DNA of 64,000 nt. Origin: Enterobacter asburiae (lineage in GTDB: Bacteria > Pseudomonadota > Gammaproteobacteria > Enterobacterales > Enterobacteriaceae). Under the pieces are notes generated by a model that saw nothing but the letters and a program-made list of their open reading frames with translations, searched no databases and was not told where the DNA came from. Position numbers and translations under genes: made by a program. Where the stretch lies: contig NZ_VRKN01000004.1 of NCBI RefSeq assembly GCF_008080435.1, positions 248,001-312,000 of the forward strand, in the 5' to 3' direction. Below are positions 44,203-56,607 of the stretch, in pieces. Within the stretch, counting starts at the first letter, position 1, and each line of letters begins with the position of its first letter.

Positions 44203-46590
44203 TCAATCCCTCAATGATGCCTGGAATCGCTCTTTTAATGCCTCTACACATTTGGCGACGGTAGCGGCAATCTCCTCTTCTTCGAGTGTACGGCTGGTAT
44301 CCTGAAGGATAAGGCTAATAGCGAGGCTCTTGAAACCTTCTGCTACGCCCTTGCCGCGGTACACGTCAAACAAGTTTACGCCAACTACCTGATTTACGCC
44401 AACTTTCTTACATTCGGCCAAAATATCTGCTGCGGGCACATTTTCAGCGACCACAACCGCGATATCACGGCGGTTTGCCGGGAAGCGGGAGACGTCCTGA
44501 GCCTGAGGAATAACGCGGTCAGCCACCGGGTTCCATTCCAGCTCGAACACGATGGTACGGCCGTTCAGGTCCAGCTTGCGCTCCAGCTCAGGGTGAACAA
44601 CTCCAATAAAACCAACGCGTTTGCCGTCTAAATAGATGGCTGCGCTCTGGCCCGGATGCAGGGCCGGGATGGCTTCTGCGCGGAATTCAATTTCAGATAA
44701 TTTACCGGTCAGATCCAGAATTGCTTCCAGATCGCCTTTCATATCGTAGAAATCAACCGTGCCTTTTGCCAGGTCCCAGTGCTCTTCATAGCGGTTGCCG
44801 CTGATGGCGCCAGCCAGCATGAGATCCTGACGGATGCCTAAATTTGCCTGATTATCCGGTACAAAGCGCAAACCGCTTTCGAAAATTCGCACGCGGTTTT
44901 GCTGACGATTCTGGTTATAAACGACAGTGCCCAGCAGGCCCGTCCACAGAGACAGACGCATCGCGGACATTTCGCTGGAGATTGGGCTTGGCAGGATCAG
45001 CGCCTCCTGGCCCGGGTGGATCAGTTGCTGCAGCTTTGGATCAACAAAGCTGTAGGTGATCACTTCCTGGTAGCCTTTGTCGTTCAGCATGGTTTTCACA
45101 CGCTTCAGGGACAGGTCGGCTTCACGGTGGGTGCCCATTACCAGACCTGCCTGGACAGGTTCGTCAGGAATGTTGTTGTAGCCGTAAACGCGGGCCACTT
45201 CTTCCACCAGGTCTTCTTCAATTTCCATGTCGAAACGCCATGATGGCGCAACGGCTTTCCACTCGTTCTGGCCTTCGGTCACTTCGCATCCCAGACGCGT
45301 CAGAATGTCGGTCACCTGCGCATCGGCAACGTGATGGCCAATCAGGCGATCCAGCTTGCTGCGACGCAGGGTGATGGTCGCACGCTTCGGCAGGGTCGCT
45401 TCGTTGGTGACGTCGATAACCGGGCCCGCTTCACCGCCGCAGATGTCGATCAGCAGACGGGTCGCACGTTCCATCGCTTTATACTGCAGCGCCGGGTCAA
45501 CGCCGCGCTCGTAGCGGTGAGAGGCATCGGTATGCAGGCCGTGACGGCGTGCGCGACCGGTGATAGAAAGCGGGTTGAAGAACGCGCATTCCAGCAGGAC
45601 GTTTTGCGTCTCGTCGTTCACGCCCGAATGCTCGCCCCCGAAGATACCGCCCATTGCCAGCGCTTTGCTATGGTCAGCAATCACCAGGGTGTCGACGTTC
45701 AGTTTCGCTTCGCTGCCGTCCAGCAGAACCAGGGTTTCGCCCTCTTTCGCCATGCGCACAACGATGCCGCCGTCGATACGATCTTTATCGAACGCGTGCA
45801 TTGGCTGGCCCAGCTCCAGCAGAACGTAGTTGGTCACGTCAACCACGGCGTCGATAGAGCGGATACCGCAGCGGCGCAGCTTCTCTTTCATCCACAGCGG
45901 GGTTGGCGCTTTAACGTTGATGCCTTTCACTACGCGACCGAGGTAGCGCGGGCACGCGTCAGCCGCATCAACCTGGATAGGTAGCGTATCGCTGACGGTC
46001 GCTTCAACCGGCGCAATTTCAGGTGCGTTCAGCTCAGTCTGGTTCAGCACGGCCACGTCGCGCGCCACGCCGATGATACCTAAGCAGTCGGCGCGGTTTG
46101 GCGTGACGCTGATTTCGATGGTGTTGTCATCAAGCTTCAGGTATTCGCGGATATCGGTGCCGATTGGCGCATCCAGCGGCAACTCAATGATGCCGTTGTG
46201 ATCGTCGGAAATACCCAGCTCGGAGAAGGAGCACAGCATGCCTTCAGACGGCTCGCCGCGCAGCTTAGCCGCTTTAATTTTGAAATCGCCCGGCAGCACT
46301 GCACCGACGGTCGCCACGGCCACCTTCAGGCCCTGACGGCAGTTTGGCGCACCGCAGACGATATCCAGCAGACGGTCACCGCCCACGTTCACTTTTGTTA
46401 CGCGCAGTTTGTCAGCGTTAGGGTGCTGGCCGCACTCTACCACTTCGCCGACGAACACGCCGTTGAAGGCACCGGAAACCGGCTCAACGCCGTCCACTTC
46501 CAGACCCGCCATGGTGATCTGGTCAGAAAGCGCGTCGCTGTCCAGCGTGGTGTTCACCCACTCGCGTAACCACAGTTCACTGAATTTCAT
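44203..46590 (-). CDS. pheT: Phenylalanyl-tRNA synthetase beta subunit
   Basis: This 795-residue beta chain of the alpha2-beta2 enzyme contains the tRNA-binding fold ([23 protein letters not shown]), B3/B4 editing, B5 and the C-terminal anticodon-binding FDX-ACB domain ([13 protein letters not shown]). Length and sequence are those of E. coli PheT. It starts 15 bases after the pheS stop. Confidence 0.98.
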   Translation of the reverse strand: MKFSELWLREWVNTTLDSDALSDQITMAGLEVDGVEPVSGAFNGVFVGEVVECGQHPNADKLRVTKVNVGGDRLLDIVCGAPNCRQGLKVAVATVGAVLPGDFKIKAAKLRGEPSEGMLCSFSELGISDDHNGIIELPLDAPIGTDIREYLKLDDNTIEISVTPNRADCLGIIGVARDVAVLNQTELNAPEIAPVEATVSDTLPIQVDAADACPRYLGRVVKGINVKAPTPLWMKEKLRRCGIRSIDAVVDVTNYVLLELGQPMHAFDKDRIDGGIVVRMAKEGETLVLLDGSEAKLNVDTLVIADHSKALAMGGIFGGEHSGVNDETQNVLLECAFFNPLSITGRARRHGLHTDASHRYERGVDPALQYKAMERATRLLIDICGGEAGPVIDVTNEATLPKRATITLRRSKLDRLIGHHVADAQVTDILTRLGCEVTEGQNEWKAVAPSWRFDMEIEEDLVEEVARVYGYNNIPDEPVQAGLVMGTHREADLSLKRVKTMLNDKGYQEVITYSFVDPKLQQLIHPGQEALILPSPISSEMSAMRLSLWTGLLGTVVYNQNRQQNRVRIFESGLRFVPDNQANLGIRQDLMLAGAISGNRYEEHWDLAKGTVDFYDMKGDLEAILDLTGKLSEIEFRAEAIPALHPGQSAAIYLDGKRVGFIGVVHPELERKLDLNGRTIVFELEWNPVADRVIPQAQDVSRFPANRRDIAVVVAENVPAADILAECKKVGVNQVVGVNLFDVYRGKGVAEGFKSLAISLILQDTSRTLEEEEIAATVAKCVEALKERFQASLRD

Positions 46591-46605
46591 TGTTCTGTCC
46601 TGCCC

Positions 46606-47631
<1,026 letters not shown>

Positions 47632-47652
47632 TTATTCTCTCAAATTCAGGCA

Positions 47653-47678
47653 CAAAAAAAGCCTCCATCGGGAGGCTT
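47653..47678 (-). terminator. pheM attenuator terminator
   Basis: GCCTCC and GGAGGC (47661-47676) pair around ATCG. Read on the minus strand they are followed by seven T. The hairpin lies between the pheM leader and pheS and ends transcription when charged tRNA-Phe is plentiful. Confidence 0.92.
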
Positions 47679-47726
47679 ATCTGGCGCTGTTTTTCGTTTC
47701 ATCTTTCACGCGCTAGCCTCCTGAAA

Positions 47727-47771
47727 TCAGGTGCTAAAGTAAAAGAAGAAGCGGAAAATAGCAGCATTCAT
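47727..47771 (-). CDS. pheM: pheST attenuator leader peptide PheM
   Basis: This 14-residue peptide, [14 protein letters not shown], is identical to the E. coli leader and has five phenylalanine codons. Ribosome stalling on them under Phe-tRNA shortage prevents the downstream terminator and raises pheST expression. It was found by reading the minus strand between rplT and pheS. Confidence 0.95.
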
Positions 47772-47862
47772 GCTTGCGTTACCTTGTCTGGTAAAAACCG
47801 TTAAGACCTTATTGAAAAGCCTGGACGGGTAAAAGTCAATGTTCTGATGATGTTAAAACAAA

Positions 47863-47883
47863 AGAGGGAGCAAAGCTCCCTCT
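47863..47883 (-). terminator. Terminator-like hairpin after rplT
   Basis: AGAGGGAGC and GCTCCCTCT form a 9-bp stem with an AAA loop. On the minus strand TTTGTTTT follows. It lies 11 bases after rplT, with the pheM promoter beyond, and probably ends part of the infC-rpmI-rplT transcripts. Confidence 0.75.
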
Positions 47884-47893
47884 CTCAACTGGC

Positions 47894-48274
<381 letters not shown>

Positions 48275-48301
48275 TTAGTAAAAAAATTAAACGTTAACGG
48301 C

Positions 48302-48523
<222 letters not shown>

Positions 48524-48596
48524 TTAAATAAACGAAACATAGGCGAACAAAACCTATGAAACCCGAAGGCTCCACAGATTTTGCTGCTTGAAGGCC

Positions 48597-49142
<546 letters not shown>

Positions 49143-51071
49143 TTATTCCTCCAGTTGTTGAAGACTGCGGCTGCGAATCTCTTGTTGCAGCTTCTCAATC
49201 ACTTCACTTACGTCCAGGCTCCCCAGGTCTTTACCACGGCGGGTGCGAACGGCAACTTTGCCTGATTCCACCTCTTTATCACCACAGACCAACATATACG
49301 GGACACGACGTAAAGTGTGCTCGCGGATTTTAAAGCCAATCTTCTCATTTCTCAAGTCTGCTTTTACGCGAATGCCCGCATTTTGCAGTTTCTGCGTCAA
49401 TTCTTTAACGTAATCCGCCTGAGAATCAGTAATGTTCATCACCACGACCTGCACTGGCGCAAGCCAGGTTGGGAAGAAGCCAGCGAACTCTTCGGTCAGG
49501 ATGCCGATGAAGCGCTCCAGAGAACCGAGAATTGCACGGTGAATCATTACCGGTACCTGACGCTCGTTGTCTTCGCCAACATAAGAGGCGCTTAAACGCT
49601 GCGGCAGGGAGAAGTCCAGCTGTACAGTACCGCACTGCCATGCGCGATCGAGGCAGTCATACAGGGTAAATTCAATTTTCGGACCGTAGAATGCGCCCTC
49701 GCCCAGCTGGTATTCAAACGGAATACCGTTCTCTTCCAGCGCCACGGCGAGATCCGCTTCTGCACGATCCCAGGTCTCATCGCTACCGATACGTTTTTCC
49801 GGACGCGTTGAGAGTTTGACCACGATCTTCTCGAAGCCAAAGGTGCTGTACATATCGTAGACCATACGAATACAGGCGTTAACTTCGTCACGGACCTGAT
49901 CTTCAGTACAGAAGATATGCGCATCATCCTGAGTAAAGCCACGAACACGCATCAGACCGTGCAGCGCACCTGATGGCTCGTTACGGTGGCAGCTACCGAA
50001 CTCCGCCATACGCAGCGGCAGGTCGCGGTAGGATTTCAGACCCTGGTTGAAGATCTGAACGTGGCCCGGACAGTTCATTGGCTTGATGCAGTATTCACGG
50101 TTCTCAGACGAGGTGGTGAACATCGCATCTTTGTAGTTGTCCCAGTGGCCGGTTTTTTCCCACAGCACACGGTCCATCATGAACGGGCCTTTCACTTCCT
50201 GATACTGGTACTCTTTCAGCTTGGAGCGTACGAAAGTTTCCAGTTCACGGAAGATGGTCCAGCCGTCGTTATGCCAGAACACCATACCCGGCGCTTCTTC
50301 CTGCATGTGGTACAGGTCAAGCTGCTTACCGATTTTACGGTGGTCTCGCTTCGCCGCCTCTTCCAGGCGCAGCAGGTATGCGTTCAGGGCTTTTTTATCG
50401 GCCCACGCGGTACCATAGATACGCTGCAACATCTTGTTGTTGCTGTCGCCACGCCAGTAGGCGCCTGCGATCTTCATCAGTTTAAAATGATGGCAGAAGC
50501 GCATGTTCGGCACGTGCGGGCCACGGCACATGTCGACGTATTCTTCGTGATGGTACAAGCCAGGCTTGTCATCATGCGAAATGTTTTCGTCAAGAATAGA
50601 GACTTTGTAGCTCTCGCCGCGCTTCACGAAGGTTTCACGCGCTTCGTGCCAGCTGACTTTCTTCTTGATGACGTCATAGTTCGTTTCGGCGAGCTCGTGC
50701 ATACGTTTTTCGAGCGCGTCGATATCTTCCTGAGTCAGGGTGTGGTCAAGGTCAACGTCGTAGTAGAAACCATTGTCGATAACCGGACCGATCGCCATTT
50801 TGGTGTTTGGCCACAGCTGTTTGATGGCATGGCCTAACAGGTGCGCGCAGGAGTGACGAATGATCTCCAGACCTTCTTCGTCTTTCGCGGTGATGATTGC
50901 AAGCGTCGCATCGTTTTCGATCAGATCGGAGGCATCCACCAGCTCACCGTTAACACGGCCAGCGATAGTCGCTTTCGCGAGACCAGGACCAATGTCCAGG
51001 GCAACATCCATTGGGCTAACAGCACGGTCGAAATGGCGTTGACTGCCATCAGGAAGAGTAATTACAGGCAT
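49143..51071 (-). CDS. thrS: Threonyl-tRNA synthetase
   Basis: This 642-residue class II synthetase has the TGS domain ([24 protein letters not shown]), the editing domain ([29 protein letters not shown]), the zinc-binding catalytic core ([29 protein letters not shown]) and the anticodon domain. It starts the thrS-infC-rpmI-rplT operon and represses its own translation by binding a tRNA-like leader. Confidence 0.99.
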   Translation of the reverse strand: MPVITLPDGSQRHFDRAVSPMDVALDIGPGLAKATIAGRVNGELVDASDLIENDATLAIITAKDEEGLEIIRHSCAHLLGHAIKQLWPNTKMAIGPVIDNGFYYDVDLDHTLTQEDIDALEKRMHELAETNYDVIKKKVSWHEARETFVKRGESYKVSILDENISHDDKPGLYHHEEYVDMCRGPHVPNMRFCHHFKLMKIAGAYWRGDSNNKMLQRIYGTAWADKKALNAYLLRLEEAAKRDHRKIGKQLDLYHMQEEAPGMVFWHNDGWTIFRELETFVRSKLKEYQYQEVKGPFMMDRVLWEKTGHWDNYKDAMFTTSSENREYCIKPMNCPGHVQIFNQGLKSYRDLPLRMAEFGSCHRNEPSGALHGLMRVRGFTQDDAHIFCTEDQVRDEVNACIRMVYDMYSTFGFEKIVVKLSTRPEKRIGSDETWDRAEADLAVALEENGIPFEYQLGEGAFYGPKIEFTLYDCLDRAWQCGTVQLDFSLPQRLSASYVGEDNERQVPVMIHRAILGSLERFIGILTEEFAGFFPTWLAPVQVVVMNITDSQADYVKELTQKLQNAGIRVKADLRNEKIGFKIREHTLRRVPYMLVCGDKEVESGKVAVRTRRGKDLGSLDVSEVIEKLQQEIRSRSLQQLEE

Positions 51072-51395
51072 TTTATATCCTTATTTGCAGTGATGCCCCA
51101 CACATAAGAGCATATACAAAGAAAATAATCGTGATTTGACAATAGATTACGACACCATCTGACCAACAATCGTCAAATTGGTTCGCCATCATTCATCTGC
51201 CGGAAAATCAGACAACGTCGGATTTACGGTAAGCCCTGCAATGTTAACACTAACAAAAGGGAGATTGCACCCTCTGCTGGCAGATTGATGGGCTGGCACT
51301 TTCGCATGAATTTGCAGGTCGCATATTCCCGTCGCTCGCATTCCAGAGATGCTGGGCTACTCTTGAACAGGTCCTTAAACCCAAAGGTGCATACC
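51072..51395. promoter_or_regulatory. thrS leader/operator region and promoter of the next small gene
   Basis: These 324 bases lie between divergent thrS and the YncL-like gene. The part next to thrS should hold the tRNA-Thr-like operator known from E. coli; I did not resolve its stems base by base. No frame I would call occurs within it. Confidence 0.5.
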
Positions 51396-51488
51396 ATGAA
51401 CGTATCCAGTAGAACGGTTGTGATATTGAACATCCTTTCCGCCACAGGTTTATTGTTGATTCTCGCCGAACGATTCCACTGGTTCTGA
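51396..51488 (+). CDS. 30-residue membrane protein, YncL-like
   Basis: This small frame encodes MNVSSRTVVILNILSATG and a hydrophobic stretch ending ERFHWF. Start and layout resemble the E. coli small membrane protein YncL (same MNVSSRTVV start, aromatic end). One transmembrane helix covers about residues 8-24. AAAGG lies ahead of the ATG. The function is unknown. It sits 98 bases before yniD and may share its expression conditions. Confidence 0.65.
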   Translation: MNVSSRTVVILNILSATGLLLILAERFHWF

Positions 51489-51586
51489 GCCGAACCCTAC
51501 GCTGGCATAACTCAATCGATCCTGAGAAGGGGCATATTTCGGCCCTGTTTGGTAGACTGTGGATATCAACGAACAAGGATTAGGTT

Positions 51587-51694
51587 ATGCCAACAAAACG
51601 ATTTGCCGTAAAACACTGGAAAATGGTGCTGGTGCTGATTGCCATCTGCGGCGCAATGCTGCTACTCCGTTGGGCGGCAATGATTTGGGGCTAG
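51587..51694 (+). CDS. yniD: Small inner-membrane protein YniD
   Basis: This 35-residue protein starts MPTKRFAVKHWKMVLVL and ends LLLRWAAMIWG, closely matching E. coli YniD. It has a basic N terminus and one transmembrane helix. Its place between thrS and ydiY is as in E. coli. AAGGAT precedes the ATG. No function is known. Confidence 0.88.
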   Translation: MPTKRFAVKHWKMVLVLIAICGAMLLLRWAAMIWG

Positions 51695-51733
51695 GGTCAT
51701 CAGAAGGGACGTCAAAAAGCCACAGACAATAAA

Positions 51734-51761
51734 CGGGCCGACATCATCATCGGCCCGCTTT
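51734..51761. terminator. Terminator between yniD and ydiY
   Basis: CGGGCCGA (51734-51741) and TCGGCCCG (51750-51757) form an 8-bp stem with an 8-base loop, followed by CTTT on the plus strand. It lies between convergent genes and probably serves both. Confidence 0.8.
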
Positions 51762-51763
51762 CA

Positions 51764-52522
51764 TTACATTCTATAACCCAGTGAAACCGTGGTTCTGCGG
51801 TCGGTATGATCCGGCGCAGATTCTGGTGGTGAAGAGTTCCAGGTCACGTTGTAGGCGACTTTCAGACCAAAGTGTTCGTTGATAGCCACGTTCAGCGCCG
51901 TCTCAGAGTTCAGCGTCGTGTCGTCGGCACCAAATACAGAAACACCCTGGGTAAATTTGGTGTTGTCAGTCATCTGCCAGGCATAGGTACCGGAAGCGTA
52001 ACCGAGCGGTTGGGTTTTGGTATCGCCATTGGTGTACTCGTCATAACGTACACCCGGACCGAATTCAAAACGGAGGCTGTGTACCGGACCGTTCAGGAAC
52101 TGGCGACCATAACCGGCGGTGAACACATCGCGCTGGCGATAACCGTTGTAACGGTCGGTTAACCAGCTTGCCTGTCCAAACAGGTAGTCATAGTCGGTCA
52201 TGTTGTAACGGCTACGTCCGCCTACCGCATACTTCTCGGAAGAACGTTCGTCATTAGCGGAAGTGTTGCTGGCATTACCCCACAGAGACCAGGCGGTGGT
52301 GTTGCCGTACCAGGTGAGCGTAGTGTCCGCCGTCAGAGAAGAGCTTTTCGTGTTACCGGATTGTGCCAGGTACCCGGCGTTCAGGTTACCTTCAAACGGC
52401 TTTTTCGCGGTGGAAGGATCGTCCATGACAGTAAAAACGGTATCATCAGCGGTCGCGTTCATAGCCGCAAACACGCCACCCGCCAGCATCAGTGCAGCGG
52501 GCACTGTCTTTAAAAGCTTCAT
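51764..52522 (-). CDS. ydiY: Predicted outer-membrane protein YdiY
   Basis: This 252-residue DUF481 protein has a signal peptide (cut after NATA) and a beta-barrel-like body (GNLNAGYLAQSGNTKSSSL; GYASGTYAWQMTDNTKFTQ) ending in the aromatic-x-Met tail LGYRM. E. coli ydiY is acid-induced. Its role is unknown. The ATG at 52522 has a poor ribosome site (a CTCCTTAAT stretch), which is unusual but gives the correct signal peptide. Confidence 0.85.
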   Translation of the reverse strand: MKLLKTVPAALMLAGGVFAAMNATADDTVFTVMDDPSTAKKPFEGNLNAGYLAQSGNTKSSSLTADTTLTWYGNTTAWSLWGNASNTSANDERSSEKYAVGGRSRYNMTDYDYLFGQASWLTDRYNGYRQRDVFTAGYGRQFLNGPVHSLRFEFGPGVRYDEYTNGDTKTQPLGYASGTYAWQMTDNTKFTQGVSVFGADDTTLNSETALNVAINEHFGLKVAYNVTWNSSPPESAPDHTDRRTTVSLGYRM

Positions 52523-52817
52523 TTTATTAAGGAGTCCGTACAACAAAAAAAGAGACCACACGGTCCCGGAATCTTTCTTGAGGATCAATGACAAGGCGTC
52601 CAGAGAAAGGTAACAAATTATAAAAAGCCGCAAATAACATAGCAATGTTTTCTTATTTCATTTTTTGAATAAGAACGATCTCAAAAAGCGTTTTATTTTA
52701 TATATCCCCCGCCTCACTTTTTGTCAGTATTCATATTTAAAATCATACTGTTATTTACATTGCCTTCCTGACAAATGGTGCCAGACTAATAAGAACCCAT
52801 GCTAAAAGGAGGTAATG

Positions 52818-53750
52818 ATGGTTTCTATCTACACCCTGACGCTCTCCCCTTCCCTGGATTCCGCCACCCTGACGCCGCAGATTTACCCGGAAGGTAAATT
52901 GCGCTGTAGCGCCCCGGTCTTTGAGCCCGGCGGCGGCGGGATCAACGTGGCGCGCGCCATTACCCACCTCGGCGGCAAAGCCACGGCAATTTTCCCCACG
53001 GGCGGTGCCACCGGTGAACACCTGGTCTCTCTGCTGGCAGATGAACAGGTGGCCGTTGAGACCGTCGAGGCCAAAGACTGGACGCGGCAAAACCTGCATG
53101 TCCACGTGGAGTCCAGCGGCGAGCAGTACCGTTTTGTCATGCCGGGCGCGAAACTTAGCGATGACGAGTTTCGTCAGCTTGAAGAGAAAGTGCTGACGAT
53201 AGAAAGCGGCGCGCTGCTGGTGGTCAGCGGCAGCCTGCCGCCCGGCGTAAGCACGGAAAAATTAACGGCGCTGATTCAGGCGGTACAGCAACGCGGTATC
53301 CGCTGCATTGTCGACAGCAGCGGCGAGGCCCTGCAGGCGGCCCTGGTGCCGGGCAATCTGGAGCTGGTCAAACCCAACCAGAAAGAGTTAAGCGCGCTGG
53401 TCAACCGCGAACTGACGCAGCCTGATGATGTTCGCACCGCCGCGCAGGAGCTGGTACGCAGCGGCAAAGCGCGACGCGTAGTGGTCTCCCTTGGACCTCA
53501 GGGGGCGCTGGCAGTCGATGAATCATCGTCCGTTCAGGTTGTCCCACCGCCGATGAAGAGCCAGAGCACGGTTGGCGCTGGCGATAGCATGGTGGGCGCG
53601 ATGACGCTAAAACTGGCGCAGGGTGCGTCTCTGCTGGAAATGACACGCTACGGCGTGGCGGCGGGTAGCGCCGCAACCATCAACCAGGGCACGCGTCTCT
53701 GTTCACTTGCCGATACGCAAAAAATCGTCGATTACCTGTCCCGAAATTAG
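52818..53750 (+). CDS. pfkB: 6-phosphofructokinase II
   Basis: PfkB is the minor, ribokinase-family phosphofructokinase of glycolysis. The 310 residues have the PfkB signatures GGGGINVARA and the catalytic TVGAGDSMVG (Asp base), and NLELVKPNQKEL. An ATG at 52815 lies too close to AGGAGG; the ATG at 52818 gives the E. coli start. It is divergent from ydiY. Confidence 0.97.
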   Translation: MVSIYTLTLSPSLDSATLTPQIYPEGKLRCSAPVFEPGGGGINVARAITHLGGKATAIFPTGGATGEHLVSLLADEQVAVETVEAKDWTRQNLHVHVESSGEQYRFVMPGAKLSDDEFRQLEEKVLTIESGALLVVSGSLPPGVSTEKLTALIQAVQQRGIRCIVDSSGEALQAALVPGNLELVKPNQKELSALVNRELTQPDDVRTAAQELVRSGKARRVVVSLGPQGALAVDESSSVQVVPPPMKSQSTVGAGDSMVGAMTLKLAQGASLLEMTRYGVAAGSAATINQGTRLCSLADTQKIVDYLSRN

Positions 53751-53856
53751 CGTCTGTTCCCCTTCGTCTTTATGGAGGGGAATGTCCTCTCTGAGTCGCC
53801 AAACGCAAACTATCGACTATGCTAAGAAAACTTCCATGATAACAATGAGGTGAATT

Positions 53857-54147
53857 ATGAGCAGTGGTGACATCACACGTTACGTCGTGACCATCAACCT
53901 TCATGAAGCATCGCTGACCGAGCTGAATGAGCTCAACAATGCCTTCACCCGGGCTAATTTTCTCCTCACGCTGACGGATGACGAGGGCAATATTCATGAT
54001 TTAGGCACCCTGTCATTTGGTCTGATCGGCGCCCTGGGCCAGGAAGAGGTTCATGCGCTGGCCGCCAGTCTGGTGGAGAGTGTGACCGACAAGCCTGCCG
54101 ATATTGACGTGGATACCTGGGAAAGCTGGCGGAAAAAAGAACAATAA
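53857..54147 (+). CDS. ydiZ: YdiZ, GhoS-family protein without a toxin partner
   Basis: This 96-residue protein matches E. coli YdiZ (MSSGDITRYVVTINLHE; LTDDEGNIHDLGT). The family also contains GhoS, the RNase antitoxin that destroys ghoT toxin mRNA in the type V system. No GhoT-like small membrane toxin is encoded next to it, so it is an orphan; RNase activity is not known for YdiZ. It stands alone between pfkB and yniA. Confidence 0.85.
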   Translation: MSSGDITRYVVTINLHEASLTELNELNNAFTRANFLLTLTDDEGNIHDLGTLSFGLIGALGQEEVHALAASLVESVTDKPADIDVDTWESWRKKEQ

Positions 54148-54252
54148 GTGCGCTGCATGAATTTAAACCGCTCAGGTGTGCGTTAGTTCGTATTTTTTTA
54201 CCGCACTTATGCGCTAACTTTATGATCTGGCAGACAACATGGGAGAGACAAC

Positions 54253-55113
54253 ATGTGGCAGGCTATCAGTCATCTTTTACGTGAGCAACTGGGTGAAGGT
54301 GAAATTGAACTGCGTAACGAACTGCCAGGCGGTGAGATCCACGCCGCGTGGCATTTACGCTACGCAGGGCGCGATCTTTTCGTTAAATGCGATGAGCGGG
54401 AACTGCTTCCAATATTTACCGCCGAAGCCGACCAGCTGGAGCTGCTGTCGCGCAGTAAAACGGTGACGGTCCCGCAGGTTCTGGCCGTAGGGAGCGACCG
54501 CGACTACAGTTTCCTGGTGATGGAGTATCTCCCTGCCCGACCGCTGGATGCCCATAATGCGTTCATCCTCGGCCAACAGTTAGCGCGCCTGCATCAATGG
54601 AGCGACCAGCCGCAGTTTGGTCTCGATTTTGACAACGATCTCTCTACCACGCCACAGCCCAATACCTGGCAACGTCGCTGGTCGACATTTTTTGCCGAGC
54701 AGCGCATTGGCTGGCAGCTTGAGCTGGCCGCCGAGAAAGGGCTGGAATTTGGCAATATTGATGCCATCGTCGAGCACGTTCAACAGCGTCTGGCATCCCA
54801 CCAGCCTCAGGCGTCTCTGCTTCACGGCGATTTGTGGTCTGATAACTGCGCGCTGGGTCCCAACGGCCCCTACATCTTCGACCCGGCCTGCTACTGGGGT
54901 GACAGAGAGTGCGATCTTGCCATGCTGCCGCTTCATCCTGAGCAGCCGCCGCAAATATACGACGGATACCAGTCTGTTTCCCCCCTGCCGTCCGGTTTCC
55001 TCGACCGCCAGCCGGTGTATCAGCTTTATACGCTGATAAACCGCGCCATTCTCTTTGGCGGAGAACACCTTGTTAACGCGCAGCGGGCACTCGAGCGCAT
55101 GCTTGCCGCCTGA
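54253..55113 (+). CDS. yniA: Fructosamine-kinase family protein YniA
   Basis: This 286-residue protein is nearly the same as E. coli YniA and belongs to the fructosamine-3-kinase/aminoglycoside phosphotransferase fold, with the catalytic loop LLHGDLWSDNCAL and IFDPACYWGDRECDLAML. Such enzymes phosphorylate sugar adducts on proteins and so help remove glycation; the YniA substrate is not firmly known. GGGAGAG precedes the ATG. Confidence 0.95.
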   Translation: MWQAISHLLREQLGEGEIELRNELPGGEIHAAWHLRYAGRDLFVKCDERELLPIFTAEADQLELLSRSKTVTVPQVLAVGSDRDYSFLVMEYLPARPLDAHNAFILGQQLARLHQWSDQPQFGLDFDNDLSTTPQPNTWQRRWSTFFAEQRIGWQLELAAEKGLEFGNIDAIVEHVQQRLASHQPQASLLHGDLWSDNCALGPNGPYIFDPACYWGDRECDLAMLPLHPEQPPQIYDGYQSVSPLPSGFLDRQPVYQLYTLINRAILFGGEHLVNAQRALERMLAA

Positions 55114-55122
55114 GAAGAGAAC

Positions 55123-55142
55123 GGGTGGCCTTGCCGCCACCC
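55123..55142. terminator. Hairpin between yniA and yniB
   Basis: GGGTGGC (55123-55129) and GCCACCC (55136-55142) pair around six bases between convergent yniA and yniB. The T run is short (TTAT), so it is a modest terminator. Confidence 0.55.
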
Positions 55143-55149
55143 TTATCGC

Positions 55150-55686
55150 TTACAGAAAACCGAGCAGTGAGAAGAAGAAGTATCCCGCCACAATGATGAT
55201 CACGGGAAGGATATAGAGCGGGAAAATTTGCAGGAAAATGGTGTGACGCGGCACAACAATGCGGGATTCAATCTGCTCCCGACTCATTCCTTCCGGGCCT
55301 TTGGCCTGCTCCAGAATCAACTGATCCTCAACGCCTTCGCGTAAAAAGCGCGTCTGACGACTCATTCTTGCGCCAGAGGCCTGCAATGCCAGCGCGACAA
55401 AGATCAGGGCGTATATCACCCAAAAGCCGATATTCAGCTGTTGATGAAAATCCGGGGTGGGTGAGTTAAACCAGAAGACATTCAAAAATGGCGTATTAAA
55501 ACGCATCATCTCAATCATGACATGAGCGAAATCAAGCATTACCGCATTGATACCCGGCTGTTTTTCGCTATGATCGTACATAAATTTGAGTACAGAAATC
55601 AGCGTAGAAATGACGGCAGGAATAAAAATCACCCAGCCAGCAATACGTTTTAAGACCGCAATGCGTCCAGCTTGTTGATACGTCAT
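55150..55686 (-). CDS. yniB: Inner-membrane protein YniB
   Basis: This 178-residue protein has about four membrane segments (VIFIPAVISTLISVLKFMY; IGFWVIYALIFVALALQ; IFPLYILPVIIIVAGYFFF). It matches E. coli YniB by position and by what I recall of its sequence. Its function is unknown. Confidence 0.88.
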   Translation of the reverse strand: MTYQQAGRIAVLKRIAGWVIFIPAVISTLISVLKFMYDHSEKQPGINAVMLDFAHVMIEMMRFNTPFLNVFWFNSPTPDFHQQLNIGFWVIYALIFVALALQASGARMSRQTRFLREGVEDQLILEQAKGPEGMSREQIESRIVVPRHTIFLQIFPLYILPVIIIVAGYFFFSLLGFL

Positions 55687-55834
55687 CAGTTCCTCTTCAT
55701 AAAGACGCGTTATTTGTGCCTAAGTCTACCTGCTGGTCATCAATTTCGCCCGCTCTTTAAAAGCAATATGCTAAATTGCAGATTGTGCTTAGCACGTATC
55801 GTCTGTCGAACACCCTGGATAAGGAGACGTTGTG

Positions 55835-56506
55835 ATGTCGACACCGCGCCAAATTCTTGCCGCAATTTTTGACATGGATGGATTACTGATCGATTCCGAA
55901 CCGATGTGGGATCGCGCCGAACTGGATGTTATGGCCAGCCTGGGCGTGGATATCAGCCGCCGTAATGAACTTCCCGATACGCTGGGCCTGCGCATCGATA
56001 TGGTGGTCGACCTGTGGTTTGCCCAACAGCCGTGGGTGGGTCCCGACCGCGACGAGGTAACCGCACGCATTATCAGCCGCGCCATTTCGCTGGTGGAAGA
56101 GAGCAGGCCGCTGCTGCCCGGCGTACGTGAGGCTGTCGCGCTGTGTAAAGCTCAGGGGCTGAAGGTTGGCCTGGCCTCGGCTTCACCGCTGCATATGCTG
56201 GAAAAAGTGCTCACGATGTTTGAACTGCGCGACAGTTTCGACGCGCTGGCGTCGGCTGAAAAATTGCCTTACAGCAAGCCGCACCCGCAGGTCTATCTGG
56301 ACTGTGCCGCAAAGCTGGGCCTTGATCCCCTCAACTGCGTTGCGCTGGAAGATTCCGTTAACGGTATGGTGGCGTCGAAGGCTGCACGGATGCGCTCCAT
56401 TGTGGTGCCCGCAGAAGAAGGCCGTCACGATCCCCGGTTTGCCCTTGCCGATGTGAAGCTTCATTCACTGGCAGAACTCACGGCGCATCACCTGCAGGGC
56501 GGTTAA
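55835..56506 (+). CDS. hxpB: Hexitol phosphatase B (HAD family)
   Basis: HxpB (YniC) removes phosphate from hexitol and sugar phosphates such as 2-deoxyglucose 6-phosphate and mannitol 1-phosphate. The HAD motifs are FDMDGLLIDSE (nucleophile D13), VGLASASP, KPHPQVYL and ALEDSVNGM. The 223 residues equal E. coli YniC apart from scattered changes. The ATG at 55835 is used rather than the GTG three bases earlier; GGAG lies upstream. Confidence 0.96.
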   Translation: MSTPRQILAAIFDMDGLLIDSEPMWDRAELDVMASLGVDISRRNELPDTLGLRIDMVVDLWFAQQPWVGPDRDEVTARIISRAISLVEESRPLLPGVREAVALCKAQGLKVGLASASPLHMLEKVLTMFELRDSFDALASAEKLPYSKPHPQVYLDCAAKLGLDPLNCVALEDSVNGMVASKAARMRSIVVPAEEGRHDPRFALADVKLHSLAELTAHHLQGG

Positions 56507-56575
56507 TGTCCTTCGCCGGTTTGTGACAAACAGTTACACCGTCACCTCTTCCGCCTACTGTATAAAAACCCTATA

Positions 56576-56591
56576 CTGTATGAATTGACAG
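56576..56591. promoter_or_regulatory. LexA (SOS) box of ydjM
   Basis: CTGTATGAATTGACAG has the CTG-N10-CAG form of a LexA site, 16 bases before the ydjM start. An incomplete second site (CTG-N10-CTA, 56558-56573) overlaps the promoter just upstream. E. coli ydjM is a known LexA target with tandem sites. Confidence 0.85.
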
Positions 56592-56607
56592 TTTCGTGGG
56601 TTTTATC

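Noticed and set aside
54144-54210. Inverted 9-base arms ATAAGTGCG/CGCACTTAT across the ydiZ stop
   Set aside because: The loop is about 50 bases with no supporting structure, so chance or a weak folding element is more likely than a defined site.
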